A stretch of 64,000 nucleotides of DNA from G965207335 sp965207335 (GTDB lineage: Bacteria > Pseudomonadota > Gammaproteobacteria > PS1 > Pseudothioglobaceae). The notes beneath the pieces are model-generated. The model worked only from the letters and a program-made list of their open reading frames with translations. It ran no database searches and was not told the origin of the DNA. The stretch lies in assembly GCA_965207335.1 (NCBI GenBank), contig OZ242267.1, positions 558,001-622,000 on the forward strand, written 5' to 3'. The position numbers and the translations under genes were made by a program. This document shows positions 26,910 through 34,302 of this stretch, in pieces (the first letter of the stretch is position 1; every line of letters begins with the position of its first letter).

Positions 26910-27272
26910 ATGAAAATGGAACAAAAAAATAAATTATTGTTTGATAAATCGTTTAGAGACAAATTACGTAATAACCCTAAAAAAGAAATAACTGGCTTAG
27001 ATTATAAAAATAATGACATAGATTATAAAGTTGTTACTAATACTAAACATACTACTTATATTGTTTTTAATGACCAATCACTAAATATTAAACTAAATAA
27101 CATTCAGGCAGGTACACAAACTGTTAGTACTGCAGGCTCTGGTGGTACTGCAGGTAGTCTTAGTACTTATGGTTGTATAGGCTGTTTTCTTGGTAGTGCA
27201 GGTTCTTTTAGTACTGCAGGATGTGTTAGTTCACTTGGTACTGTAGGTAGTGCAGGTACTGTTGAGGTATGA
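26910..27272 (+). CDS. Putative RiPP precursor peptide 1 with NHLP-type leader
   Basis: 120 aa in two clear parts. Residues 9-66 (LLFDKSFRDKLRNNPKKEI ... DYKVVTNTKHTTYIVFND) follow the nitrile-hydratase-like leader pattern: D.xFr.kL..nP...., an acidic/polar turn, then V.xNTxxTxYIV. After AG at 67-68 comes a 52-residue core made almost only of Gly, Ser, Thr, Ala and Val, with STYGCIGC and three Cys. The leader/core boundary at AG resembles sites cut by C39-type peptidases. A paralogue follows 26 bp later. No YcaO, LanM, radical SAM or transporter gene is nearby, so the modification is unknown. Confidence 0.68.
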   Translation: MKMEQKNKLLFDKSFRDKLRNNPKKEITGLDYKNNDIDYKVVTNTKHTTYIVFNDQSLNIKLNNIQAGTQTVSTAGSGGTAGSLSTYGCIGCFLGSAGSFSTAGCVSSLGTVGSAGTVEV

Positions 27273-27298
27273 TAATTAACTTTTAAATAGAATATGCT

Positions 27299-27673
27299 AT
27301 GAAGCAAGATAATAAATTAAAAATACCATATAATGAATTATTGTTTGATAAATCATATAGAAAAAGATTACGCAATAACCCTAACAAGGAAATGATCGGT
27401 TTAGATTATAAAAATGTAGATATAGAATATAAAGTTATTACAAATAAAAAGGATACTGTATATATTGTTCTTGCTGATAAAACGCTAAGTAAAAAACTAG
27501 ATACAGTTCTAGCAGGAGTTCATACACCAACATCTACAATAGGTAGTGCAGGTACAGTTGGTTCTGCAAGCACTTATGCTTGTGTAGGTACTCTTTTTGG
27601 TACTGCAGGCACTATGAGTACTTTCGGCTCAGCTGGTACCGTTGGATCTATTGGCACTGTTGGCAGTAAATAA
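27299..27673 (+). CDS. Putative RiPP precursor peptide 2 with NHLP-type leader
   Basis: Paralogue of the preceding gene: the leader LLFDKSYRKRLRNNPNKEM ... EYKVITNKKDTVYIVLAD is highly similar, again ending at AG (residues 72-73). The 51-residue core repeats a GSAGTVGS theme with STYACVG and a single Cys (three in peptide 1). High leader conservation with a more variable core is the pattern expected of precursor families fed to a common enzyme. No clear Shine-Dalgarno sequence. The next gene is convergent. Confidence 0.68.
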   Translation: MKQDNKLKIPYNELLFDKSYRKRLRNNPNKEMIGLDYKNVDIEYKVITNKKDTVYIVLADKTLSKKLDTVLAGVHTPTSTIGSAGTVGSASTYACVGTLFGTAGTMSTFGSAGTVGSIGTVGSK

Positions 27674-27737
27674 TATCTAGTAATAGTTTAAAAATATTTA
27701 TGCAAAGAAACTCTTCCTTACTAAAATTTAATAGTAT

Positions 27738-28208
27738 TTATTTATAATAACCACCGCCCACATAATAATTTTTTGTAGGCACTTTCATAACATAACTATA
27801 TTTAAGTCTTTTTTTGTGACTATTGGGCTTATTCCAATAATATTCTACCCAACCAGCACCATCTTCTAAGGCTTTTTTAGTTAGTTTAAAGCTAATATAA
27901 TTTCCTCTGCCATCATTTAACAAACTAAGGTCTTTGCCTATCAACTCTTTGTTGTATGGGTGTGCTAGTGTGGTAATTCTATCTAATGAGCCGACAAATA
28001 AGTATAAATCCTTATTTATAAATCTACCATTTTTATTTGATACTTCTTTTAGTAATGCTTGTTTTCCTTTGGTAATTGCCATTACAACTGCTTGTTCTAC
28101 CATTATTTTTACCTGTTGTTTTTTATAACTGGTATTTTTTGCATATACTATTTGTATGCTAAATGAAAATACTAACAATAAAGCTAGTAACATTTTTACT
28201 GGATACAT
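27738..28208 (-). CDS. Secreted single-Cache-domain protein
   Basis: 156 aa with a signal peptide (MYPVKMLLALLLVFSFSIQIVYA|K) and a compact sensory-type domain: EQAVVMAITKGKQALLKEV helix, then RITTLAHPYNKELIGKDLSLL, and GAGWVEYYWNKP ... YVMKVP near the C-terminus, all typical of soluble single-Cache_2 proteins. There is no transmembrane output domain, so it probably binds a small ligand in the periplasm. A ribosome binding site GGAG is 6 to 8 nt upstream. It converges with the precursor peptide genes. Confidence 0.72.
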   Translation of the reverse strand: MYPVKMLLALLLVFSFSIQIVYAKNTSYKKQQVKIMVEQAVVMAITKGKQALLKEVSNKNGRFINKDLYLFVGSLDRITTLAHPYNKELIGKDLSLLNDGRGNYISFKLTKKALEDGAGWVEYYWNKPNSHKKRLKYSYVMKVPTKNYYVGGGYYK

Positions 28209-28314
28209 AATTATCTCCTAAATAAAATCACTATATTTTACACTACAGCATAATAAACCATTGCACTATAAAACTTAGTGGTAAAAATTAGAATTATTTA
28301 CTAGAAAATTTATA

Positions 28315-28421
28315 GAGGCCTTTGCATAGATAGGGATGATTAGCAGAGCTCTGATTTTTACTTAATGTCAGTGAGTGGAAAGCGGGGTTCTGATGATTAT
28401 TCATATTTGTGCAAAGGTCTC
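28315..28421. mobile_element. MITE-like element 5, abutting a stop codon
   Basis: Left end GAGGCCTTTGCATAGATAG, right end TTTGTGCAAAGGTCTC; TAT flanks both outer sides. The right end is directly next to the TAA stop of the SHOCT-domain gene (28422-28424), so in the direction of that gene the message reads TAA then GAGACCTTTGC. The terminal repeats could fold as a terminator-like hairpin in the 3' UTR. Confidence 0.82.
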
Positions 28422-28724
28422 TTATAGTATTTTCCTCTTTTTAGACTCAAATTCTGCCTCAGATATGATGCCTTTTTCTTTCAAATTGTGTAGTTTCTCT
28501 ATTTCATCGGCTGTGTTTAGATTATCTTGTTGGTTTTCAGGTTTTTTAATAGCCCATATTAAAGCAATAAACCAACCTAAAATCATCCATCCAGCAAGCA
28601 AATTTATTAAAATTATTGCTGTTTTATTACTGTGTTGTTTTTTAATGGCAATCCATGTTGGTATAAAATATAAAACAAATAATAATATTAATGCTAAAAT
28701 CCCTTCCATAACTAAAATACCCAA
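28422..28724 (-). CDS. Superinfection-immunity plus SHOCT domain membrane protein
   Basis: 100 aa. Two membrane helices (LALILLFVLYFIPTWIA and ILINLLAGWMILGWFIALIW) match the Imm_superinfect domain (first helix ending in P.xIA, then N.LlGWt.iGW..AL.WA), followed by a SHOCT tail (DEIEKLHNLKEKGIISEAEF ... KRKIL) at residues about 72-100. Proteins of this type resemble T4 Imm, which blocks superinfecting phage DNA entry, but most chromosomal members are uncharacterised. It lies between a MITE and a further MITE terminus. Confidence 0.72.
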   Translation of the reverse strand: MGILVMEGILALILLFVLYFIPTWIAIKKQHSNKTAIILINLLAGWMILGWFIALIWAIKKPENQQDNLNTADEIEKLHNLKEKGIISEAEFESKKRKIL

Positions 28725-28740
28725 CTATAAAATATAACTA

Positions 28741-28757
28741 TTTATGCAAAGGTCTCT
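28741..28757. mobile_element. Solitary MITE terminus at the grxD stop
   Basis: TTTATGCAAAGGTCTCT equals the right terminal repeat of the MITE family without the rest of an element. Its last bases form part of the TAG stop codon of grxD. It has the same orientation as the right end of element 5, so the left end at 28315 could pair with either right end. Confidence 0.7.
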
Positions 28758-29085
28758 ATTTATTATTAAACTTAGTAACAGCATCTTCCATAGCTTGTTT
28801 TAAAGTGTTTTGTTCTGCCATTTCAACTATTATATCGCCACCGCCTACTAACTCGCCATTCATATAAATTTGTGGGAATGTTGGCCAGTCAGCAAATTTA
28901 GGTAGATTTTGAAATACCTCTTGGTCATCAAATAGATTAACATAAGCAAATTCTACCTTAGTAGATGCTAAGGTTTGTGCAGCTTTTGCTGAAAATCCAC
29001 ATTGTGGAAATTGAGGTGTGCCTTTCATATAAAGCACCACAGGGGCACTATCTACTTGTTTTTGAATTCTTTGTAAAACGTCCAT
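28756..29085 (-). CDS. grxD: Monothiol glutaredoxin Grx4/GrxD
   Basis: Monothiol glutaredoxin involved in iron-sulfur cluster transfer. The active site CGFS in KGTPQFPQCGFSAKA (residues about 23-37), the WPTFPQIYMNGELVGGGDI glutathione-binding region and the 109-aa length are typical. Its stop codon TAG overlaps a MITE terminus. Same strand as the SHOCT gene and trhO, but with gaps, so co-transcription is uncertain. Confidence 0.95.
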   Translation of the reverse strand: MDVLQRIQKQVDSAPVVLYMKGTPQFPQCGFSAKAAQTLASTKVEFAYVNLFDDQEVFQNLPKFADWPTFPQIYMNGELVGGGDIIVEMAEQNTLKQAMEDAVTKFNNK

Positions 29086-29173
29086 AAATAATTAAGGTTA
29101 AAAATAAGTATTATATACGAAAATGTGCTAAAAAAATACTTATAAATTCTCAATGCAATACAAAAGCAATCTC

Positions 29174-30100
29174 TTAATATAGGCTTTTTTTTACAGTTGC
29201 ATTATCACCTATATGCTCTTCTCCTCTTTTGTTAGCAAGGTTTATTTGCAACTCTCTCTCACGGTATCTACTTAGTTGAGACTTAGTTTTTGTGCCATAA
29301 CATCTAGGGCAAGATACGCCCTTTTGGTAATGTTGATGTTCTTTATCATAATCAGTAATAGGGTATCTACAAGCATGACACTGGTCATAATTGCCATTTG
29401 CTAAATTATGCTTAACTGTTACCCTATCATCAAATACAAAGCATTCTCCATCCCATAAACTATCTTTTTTTGGTACTTGTTGGAGATATTTTAAAATTCC
29501 ACCTTGTAAATGATAAACATTTTTAAAGCCATTTTCTTTTAAATAAGCACTAGATTTTTCACAACGAATACCGCCTGTGCAAAACATTGCTATTTTTTTA
29601 TCCTTGTGTTTTGCTAGTTGTTTTTTACTCCAATTTGGAAATTCTCTAAAAGATTCTATTTTAGGGTTTATAGAGTCTTTAAAACTACCTACTTCACACT
29701 CATAATTATTTCTAGTATCAATCAATATTACATTATCACTAGTAATTAAATTATTCCAGTCTTTAGCATTTATATAAGTGCCAACTATTTTTTTAGGATT
29801 AATACCCTTTATTCCCATAGTGACAATTTCTGTTTTCAATTTAATTTTTAATCTTTTAAAAGGTTTTTTTTGACTATAAGATAAGTTATATGCTACATTA
29901 CCTGTTATATTATTTTTTATGTAATTAATAATGCTATTTATCGACAAGTAAGAGCCAGATATAGTACCATTTACCCCCTCTTTTGCCAACAAAATAGTAC
30001 CATTAATGTCCATATCTTGCATTTGTTTTAATAATTTAATTTTAATATTACTTAAATTATTAAGATTAACAAATTTATATAAAGTACAAATAGTAAACAT
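29174..30100 (-). CDS. trhO: tRNA uridine 34 hydroxylase TrhO (rhodanese family)
   Basis: 308-aa YceA/TrhO protein that hydroxylates U34 of certain tRNAs. The N-terminal UPF0176 domain with LLKQMQDMDINGTILLAKEG (here in separated parts) and GVNGTISGS is followed by a rhodanese domain with catalytic Cys in MFCTGGIRCEKS (about residue 174) and a Cys-rich C-terminus (CHACRYPI ... GVSCPRCYG). Divergent from dxs across a 198-bp spacer with a palindrome. Confidence 0.93.
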   Translation of the reverse strand: MFTICTLYKFVNLNNLSNIKIKLLKQMQDMDINGTILLAKEGVNGTISGSYLSINSIINYIKNNITGNVAYNLSYSQKKPFKRLKIKLKTEIVTMGIKGINPKKIVGTYINAKDWNNLITSDNVILIDTRNNYECEVGSFKDSINPKIESFREFPNWSKKQLAKHKDKKIAMFCTGGIRCEKSSAYLKENGFKNVYHLQGGILKYLQQVPKKDSLWDGECFVFDDRVTVKHNLANGNYDQCHACRYPITDYDKEHQHYQKGVSCPRCYGTKTKSQLSRYRERELQINLANKRGEEHIGDNATVKKSLY

Positions 30101-30173
30101 ATTATTAAAAATCTTAAAATGTAGTATATTTTACCTTTATTGTTAAAAATAACTAATGATAATAACTATAATG

Positions 30174-30194
30174 TACTACTTACATTAAGTAGTA
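30174..30194. promoter_or_regulatory. Perfect palindrome between trhO and dxs
   Basis: TACTACTTA, a 3-nt centre CAT, then TAAGTAGTA: two exact 9-bp arms in the divergent gap. It directly follows TATAAT (30167-30172), so it may be an operator or a leader hairpin on the dxs side. The remaining spacer has no gene. Confidence 0.4.
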
Positions 30195-30298
30195 AAGTTA
30201 GGGCTTGAAGGATGATAAATATAAGTTAATGGTAAAACAATAACTTAATAATTATTACAGCTAAAAACTTATTAAAATGTTTTATTTTATATAATACA

Positions 30299-32131
30299 AT
30301 GTTAGAAAAAATAAATTCCCCTGATGATATAAAAAAATTATCTAATTTAGAATTAGTAGAATTAGCAAAAGAGATTAGAGAATTCTTAATTAGTAATGTG
30401 ACCGCAACAGGAGGACACATAGCCCCTAATCTGGGTACTGTAGAGTTGACTCTAGCACTACACAAAGTATTTAATTTTCCAACAGATAGCTTAGTTTGGG
30501 ATGTAGGGCATCAAGCATATACTCACAAAATTATAACTGGCAGAAAATCCATGTTTAACACTCTAAGAAAAAAAGGTGGTATATCAGGATTTACCAAAAG
30601 AGATGAAAGCGAATATGATATTTTTGGTGCTGGACATTCTAGTACTTCTATTAGTGCATCTTTGGGTATTGCTATTGCTAATCAATTAAATAATGATGAT
30701 GCTAAAACTGTTGCTGTAATTGGTGATGGTGCTTTAACAGGAGGTATGGCTTTTGAGGCACTTAATCACTCAGGAGATACCAATGCAGATTTGTTAATTA
30801 TTTTAAATGATAACGATATGTCTATCTCTAAAAATGTTGGTGCATTAAGTAAATATTTGACTAGATTATTAAGTAGCAAAATTTATTCTAGTGTGAGAGA
30901 AAAATCATTAAATGCCCTAAATAAACTACCTAATATTCAAAAATTTGCCAAAAAAAGTGAAGAGCATTTAAAAAGCCTTATATTGCCTAGCACACTGTTT
31001 GAAGAATTAGGAATTAATTATTTTGGTCCTATTGATGGCCATAATATTAATGAATTAGTTAAAACCTTAACTAATTTACATTATCATTCTGGAGTTAGAA
31101 TGTTACATATAGTAACAAAAAAAGGCAAAGGACTTAAAAGTGCTGAACAGGATCCTTGCAAATTTCATGGCATATCAGCACAAACAAATGCAAGCAAATT
31201 AAATAGCACTAGTTATTCTCAAGTATTTGGCTCTTGGCTTTGTGATAATGCTAAAAATAATAATAAATTAATTGCCATTACCCCTGCTATGTGCTCTGGC
31301 TCTGGTATGAATGAGTTTGCAGAGAAATATCCTAAGCAATATTTTGATGTAGGCATAGCAGAACAACATGCTATTACTTTTGCAGGTGGTCTAGCAGTTC
31401 GTGGATTTTTACCAGTAGTTGCCATATATTCTACTTTTTTACAACGAGGATATGATCAATTAATACACGATATAGCCTTGCAAAATTTAGCAGTAATTTT
31501 TGCTATTGATAGAGCTGGATTAGTTGGTGAAGATGGTGCTACCCATGCTGGAGTTTTTGATTTAAGTTTTTTAACCTGTATTCCAAATCTAATTATTATG
31601 GCGCCTAGCTCATTAAAAGAATGCTATAAAATGTTAAATACCGCTAAAACCTTAAACGCACCAAGCTGTATTCGTTATCCAAGAGGCACATCTAATATAA
31701 AAAATGACAATAATTACCAATCTAATAAAACCCTAGAACTTGGCAAAGCAAAAGTACATAGAGAGGGTAAAGATATTGCTATATTGTCTTTTGGTGCTAC
31801 CTTAGAAGCCGCATTACAAGCTGGCGAAAAACTAAATGCAAGTGTTATTGATATGCGTTTTATAAAGCCACTGGACACCGAAACAATAATAAACATAAGT
31901 AAAACCCACAAACAAATTATAACCATAGAAGATAATGTTAAACACAATGGCGCTGGTAGTGTTGTATCTAGTTTTTTACACAATAATAATATTCAAATAT
32001 CATTATGTATTATGGGTATAAGTGATAAATTTGTTTCTCAAGGCTCACAACAACAACAAAAAAAAATGCATAACATAGATGCAGATAGTATTATTGAAAA
32101 AGCACTAAATATTAATGAGAAAATATCTTAA
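30299..32131 (+). CDS. dxs: 1-deoxy-D-xylulose-5-phosphate synthase
   Basis: First step of the MEP isoprenoid pathway: pyruvate plus glyceraldehyde 3-phosphate to DXP, thiamine-diphosphate dependent. VWDVGHQAYTHKI and the ThDP motif GDGALTGGMAFEALNHSGD (about residues 148-166) are present, as is the transketolase pyrimidine domain (AEQHAITFAGGLA, RAGLVGEDGATHAGVFD). 610 aa. ispD and ispF of the same pathway are at 60.5-61.7 kb. Overlaps the DUF2062 gene by 17 nt. Confidence 0.97.
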   Translation: MLEKINSPDDIKKLSNLELVELAKEIREFLISNVTATGGHIAPNLGTVELTLALHKVFNFPTDSLVWDVGHQAYTHKIITGRKSMFNTLRKKGGISGFTKRDESEYDIFGAGHSSTSISASLGIAIANQLNNDDAKTVAVIGDGALTGGMAFEALNHSGDTNADLLIILNDNDMSISKNVGALSKYLTRLLSSKIYSSVREKSLNALNKLPNIQKFAKKSEEHLKSLILPSTLFEELGINYFGPIDGHNINELVKTLTNLHYHSGVRMLHIVTKKGKGLKSAEQDPCKFHGISAQTNASKLNSTSYSQVFGSWLCDNAKNNNKLIAITPAMCSGSGMNEFAEKYPKQYFDVGIAEQHAITFAGGLAVRGFLPVVAIYSTFLQRGYDQLIHDIALQNLAVIFAIDRAGLVGEDGATHAGVFDLSFLTCIPNLIIMAPSSLKECYKMLNTAKTLNAPSCIRYPRGTSNIKNDNNYQSNKTLELGKAKVHREGKDIAILSFGATLEAALQAGEKLNASVIDMRFIKPLDTETIINISKTHKQIITIEDNVKHNGAGSVVSSFLHNNNIQISLCIMGISDKFVSQGSQQQQKKMHNIDADSIIEKALNINEKIS

Positions 32132-32618
32132 AAAAATAACACCAAATAACAAAGAATTACAAAATCATAAATATCTTAAATGGTTAGGAAAATATTTACT
32201 TGATGATAATTTATGGTTTTTTAACCGCCATGCTATAGCAAAAGCATTTGCCATTGGCTTATTTTGTGCCTTTATCCCAGTACCATTTCAAATGGTACTT
32301 GCTTGTATTTTTGCTATTATTTTTCGTAGTAATTTACCAGTTGCTGTTGCTTTGGTATGGATTACTAACCCTATTACTATGCCTATTATTTTTTACCTAG
32401 CATACAAACTAGGGGCCGTTATTTTAGGAGTTGCACTTGTTAATAATTTTAACTTTTCTTTTGCACATTTAAGTGAGATATTTACTATTATTTGGCAACC
32501 ATTTTTACTTGGTTGTTTTTTATTTTCTAGTGTATTTGCTGTTTTGGGATATTTTGGGGTTAATTTTATTTATAAAATAAATATTTATCGTTATTTAAAA
32601 GCAAAAAAGAGCAAATAA
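32115..32618 (+). CDS. DUF2062 membrane protein
   Basis: 167 aa. A basic N-terminus, then RHAIAKAFAIGLFCAFIPVPFQMVLA (shown only as a region, residues about 40-65), a WITNPITMPIIFYLAYKLG motif near residue 95 and a C-terminal helix: the DUF2062 pattern. Function unknown; some relatives are fused to glycosyltransferases. Its final 44 nt and the following 97 nt are repeated at 33678-33818. Confidence 0.85.
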   Translation: MRKYLKKITPNNKELQNHKYLKWLGKYLLDDNLWFFNRHAIAKAFAIGLFCAFIPVPFQMVLACIFAIIFRSNLPVAVALVWITNPITMPIIFYLAYKLGAVILGVALVNNFNFSFAHLSEIFTIIWQPFLLGCFLFSSVFAVLGYFGVNFIYKINIYRYLKAKKSK

Positions 32619-32714
32619 AAAATTTAAAAGTAGTATTTAGCCATTTTGGTTTACAGTAATTTATTGTAAATATAGTTTGTTGGGGTATAATCAACTTTTA
32701 ATAGATAGTTAGGT
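32574..32714 (+). repeat. 141-bp direct repeat, copy 1 (end of DUF2062 gene)
   Basis: It contains the last codons and stop of the DUF2062 gene plus downstream sequence with GGGGTATAATCAACTTTTAA. It matches 33678-33818 with 6 mismatches and no gaps by eye (about 96 %). The two copies enclose the DUF2188 gene and its neighbour. Confidence 0.92.
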
Positions 32715-32799
32715 GTTTAAAATACATGTTAAAATAAAGTGATGTTTGAATTCAGGCATTATGCACAAAATAGTAATCAGGCATTAGAAAAAGTTTTCA

Positions 32800-32997
32800 A
32801 TGGCAATTAAAAATAAATCACACCATGTTGTTAAAAATCCTTCTGGTGGGTGGAGCGTCAAAAAAAGTGGTGCTACAAGAGCATCTGGTACTTTTAAAAC
32901 TCAAAAAAAAGCAGTAAGCTCTGCAAAAAAAATTGTCAAAAACCAAGGTTCGCGTTTGGTTATTCATGGAAGTGATGGTCGAATCAAGAAAAAATAA
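32800..32997 (+). CDS. DUF2188 protein
   Basis: 65-aa basic protein. HHVVKNPSGGWSVKKSGATR, then ASGTFKTQKKAVSSAKKI and GSRLVIHGSDGRIKKK match the DUF2188 domain (h.v.p...GGW.vk..g..ra......T...A...A..ia.n.gsel.ihgrdG.I). It may bind nucleic acid given the charge, but this is inference. It is 9 nt before the next gene and both lie in the segment between the 141-bp direct repeats. Confidence 0.8.
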   Translation: MAIKNKSHHVVKNPSGGWSVKKSGATRASGTFKTQKKAVSSAKKIVKNQGSRLVIHGSDGRIKKK

Positions 32998-33006
32998 GAT
33001 TCGGCA

Positions 33007-33624
33007 ATGACTAATTTTAAAAAAAATACATTTATAAATTGTCCACTTGACGGTGACTACAGACAAATGCTTTTAGCTATTATCTTTTCTGTAAAATATC
33101 TTGGGTATATTCCTAAACTATCTATAGAGCAATCAGATTCTAGTACAACAAGATTATCTAACATAGTTACATTAATAAAAAATTGTAAATATGGAATCCA
33201 TGATTTATCACGCATTTTATCTACTAAAAAAGATGAATACGCACGAATGAATATGCCTTTTGAATTAGGTGTGGATTATGGATGTAAAACTTTCAAAGGA
33301 GGAGTTCACAATCAGAAAAAACTTTTAATACTTGAACAAAAGAGATACCAACTTCAAAAAGCACTTTCTGATTTATCCGGTTCAGATATAAAACATCATG
33401 ATGGTGAACCTATGACAGTTATTAAAGCTGTTCGTGATTGGTTTGTTACAGAAGACCTTAAAACAGGTCCAAGTCATAAAACTATTTGGTATGATTTCAA
33501 TGATTTCTCTTCTGATTTAACTGATAAGCTTATTGATGATAAACATGAGGCAGAGGATTTAGATAATTTTTCAATTCCAGAAACAATGACTTATATGGAT
33601 TTATGGTTTAAAAAAAGTGCATAA
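33007..33624 (+). CDS. Unknown protein with deoxyribosyltransferase/TIR-like motifs
   Basis: 205 aa, soluble. TFINCPLDGDYRQMLLAIIF at the N-terminus and the spacing to CKYGIHDLSR (about residue 60) and NMPFELGVDYG (about residue 80) resemble nucleoside 2-deoxyribosyltransferase-like and TIR-like folds, in which a Glu in an ExG context is catalytic. This family is recurrent in accessory regions, often beside DUF2188. I infer a nucleotide- or NAD-processing role, possibly in defence; there is no direct proof. A strong terminator follows. Confidence 0.55.
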   Translation: MTNFKKNTFINCPLDGDYRQMLLAIIFSVKYLGYIPKLSIEQSDSSTTRLSNIVTLIKNCKYGIHDLSRILSTKKDEYARMNMPFELGVDYGCKTFKGGVHNQKKLLILEQKRYQLQKALSDLSGSDIKHHDGEPMTVIKAVRDWFVTEDLKTGPSHKTIWYDFNDFSSDLTDKLIDDKHEAEDLDNFSIPETMTYMDLWFKKSA

Positions 33625-33635
33625 TAATTCGTTCC

Positions 33636-33665
33636 AAAATAAAAGGCACTACCTTTTTATTTTAG
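33636..33665 (+). terminator. Rho-independent terminator of the two-gene insert
   Basis: AAAATAAAAGG, loop CACTA, then CCTTTTTATTTT, about 12 nt after the stop of the preceding gene. The stem is AT-rich and the 3' arm provides the T-tract. Confidence 0.7.
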
Positions 33666-33677
33666 AATTATATTTAA

Positions 33678-33818
33678 AAAATAAATATTTATCGTTATTT
33701 AAAAGCAAAAAAGAGCAAATAAAAAATTTAAAAGTAGTATTTAGCCATTTTGGTTTATAGTAGTTTGTTGTAAATGTAGTTTGTTAGGGTATAATCAACT
33801 TTTAATAGGTAGTTAGGT
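33678..33818 (+). repeat. 141-bp direct repeat, copy 2
   Basis: Second copy of the DUF2062 gene end and its downstream region, lacking the rest of the gene. Together with copy 1 it brackets about 960 bp. The lipoprotein gene and small-gene cluster follow outside this bracket. Confidence 0.92.
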
Positions 33819-33867
33819 ATCGCCTTCCATCTTGCTATTTTTCTTAATTGAAGGTTTTGGAGGAATA

Positions 33868-34206
33868 ATGAAAAAAGCAATAAACTTAGTTATATTTTTT
33901 TTAGTAGTATTAGGATTAAATTCTTGTGCTAATAGACCTGAAAGTATAAGATCATCATATATATCATACGAACGATATATTGATAATAATTGTACTACAT
34001 TAGCCACAAAAATGTCTGACGCTAGAGCAGAATTGGCTAAATTCTCAGAAAAGCAAAATTCAAAAGCTACTGGAGATGCATGGGGAGTGTTTTTAGTACT
34101 AGTTCCAGTTAGTAAATTAACAGGAGATTATGAGGCTGATGTAGCTAAATCAAAAGGAATAGTAGAGGCAATTGAAACAGCTCAAATAAAAAATAAATGT
34201 AAATAA
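33868..34206 (+). CDS. Putative lipoprotein of unknown function
   Basis: 112 aa from the ATG at 33868, which has a strong GGAGG ribosome binding site. The N-terminus is a lipoprotein signal: basic MKKAINL, hydrophobic core, and a lipobox LNSC. The mature part contains a helical segment (TTLATKMSDARAELAKFSEK) and VFLVLVPVSKLTGDYEADVAKSKG. Similar small lipoproteins occur widely, but I recognise no named family. Confidence 0.65.
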   Translation: MKKAINLVIFFLVVLGLNSCANRPESIRSSYISYERYIDNNCTTLATKMSDARAELAKFSEKQNSKATGDAWGVFLVLVPVSKLTGDYEADVAKSKGIVEAIETAQIKNKCK

Positions 34207-34302
34207 AAACCTATAGCAAAACAAGGATACACGACATTTAATTTTAATATTATATTAAATATTGTGTCCCTAAAATTACAAATAGTTAGGTAAAATTTGG
34301 GT

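Noticed and set aside
26910..27673. The two Gly/Ser/Thr-rich proteins as ordinary structural or cell-wall repeat proteins
   Set aside because: They have no signal peptide, and their N-terminal halves follow a leader pattern. This alternative is still possible if no modification enzyme exists in the genome.
28375..28737. 120-aa plus-strand frame opposite the SHOCT gene
   Set aside because: Antisense to a domain-supported gene, and it starts within a MITE.
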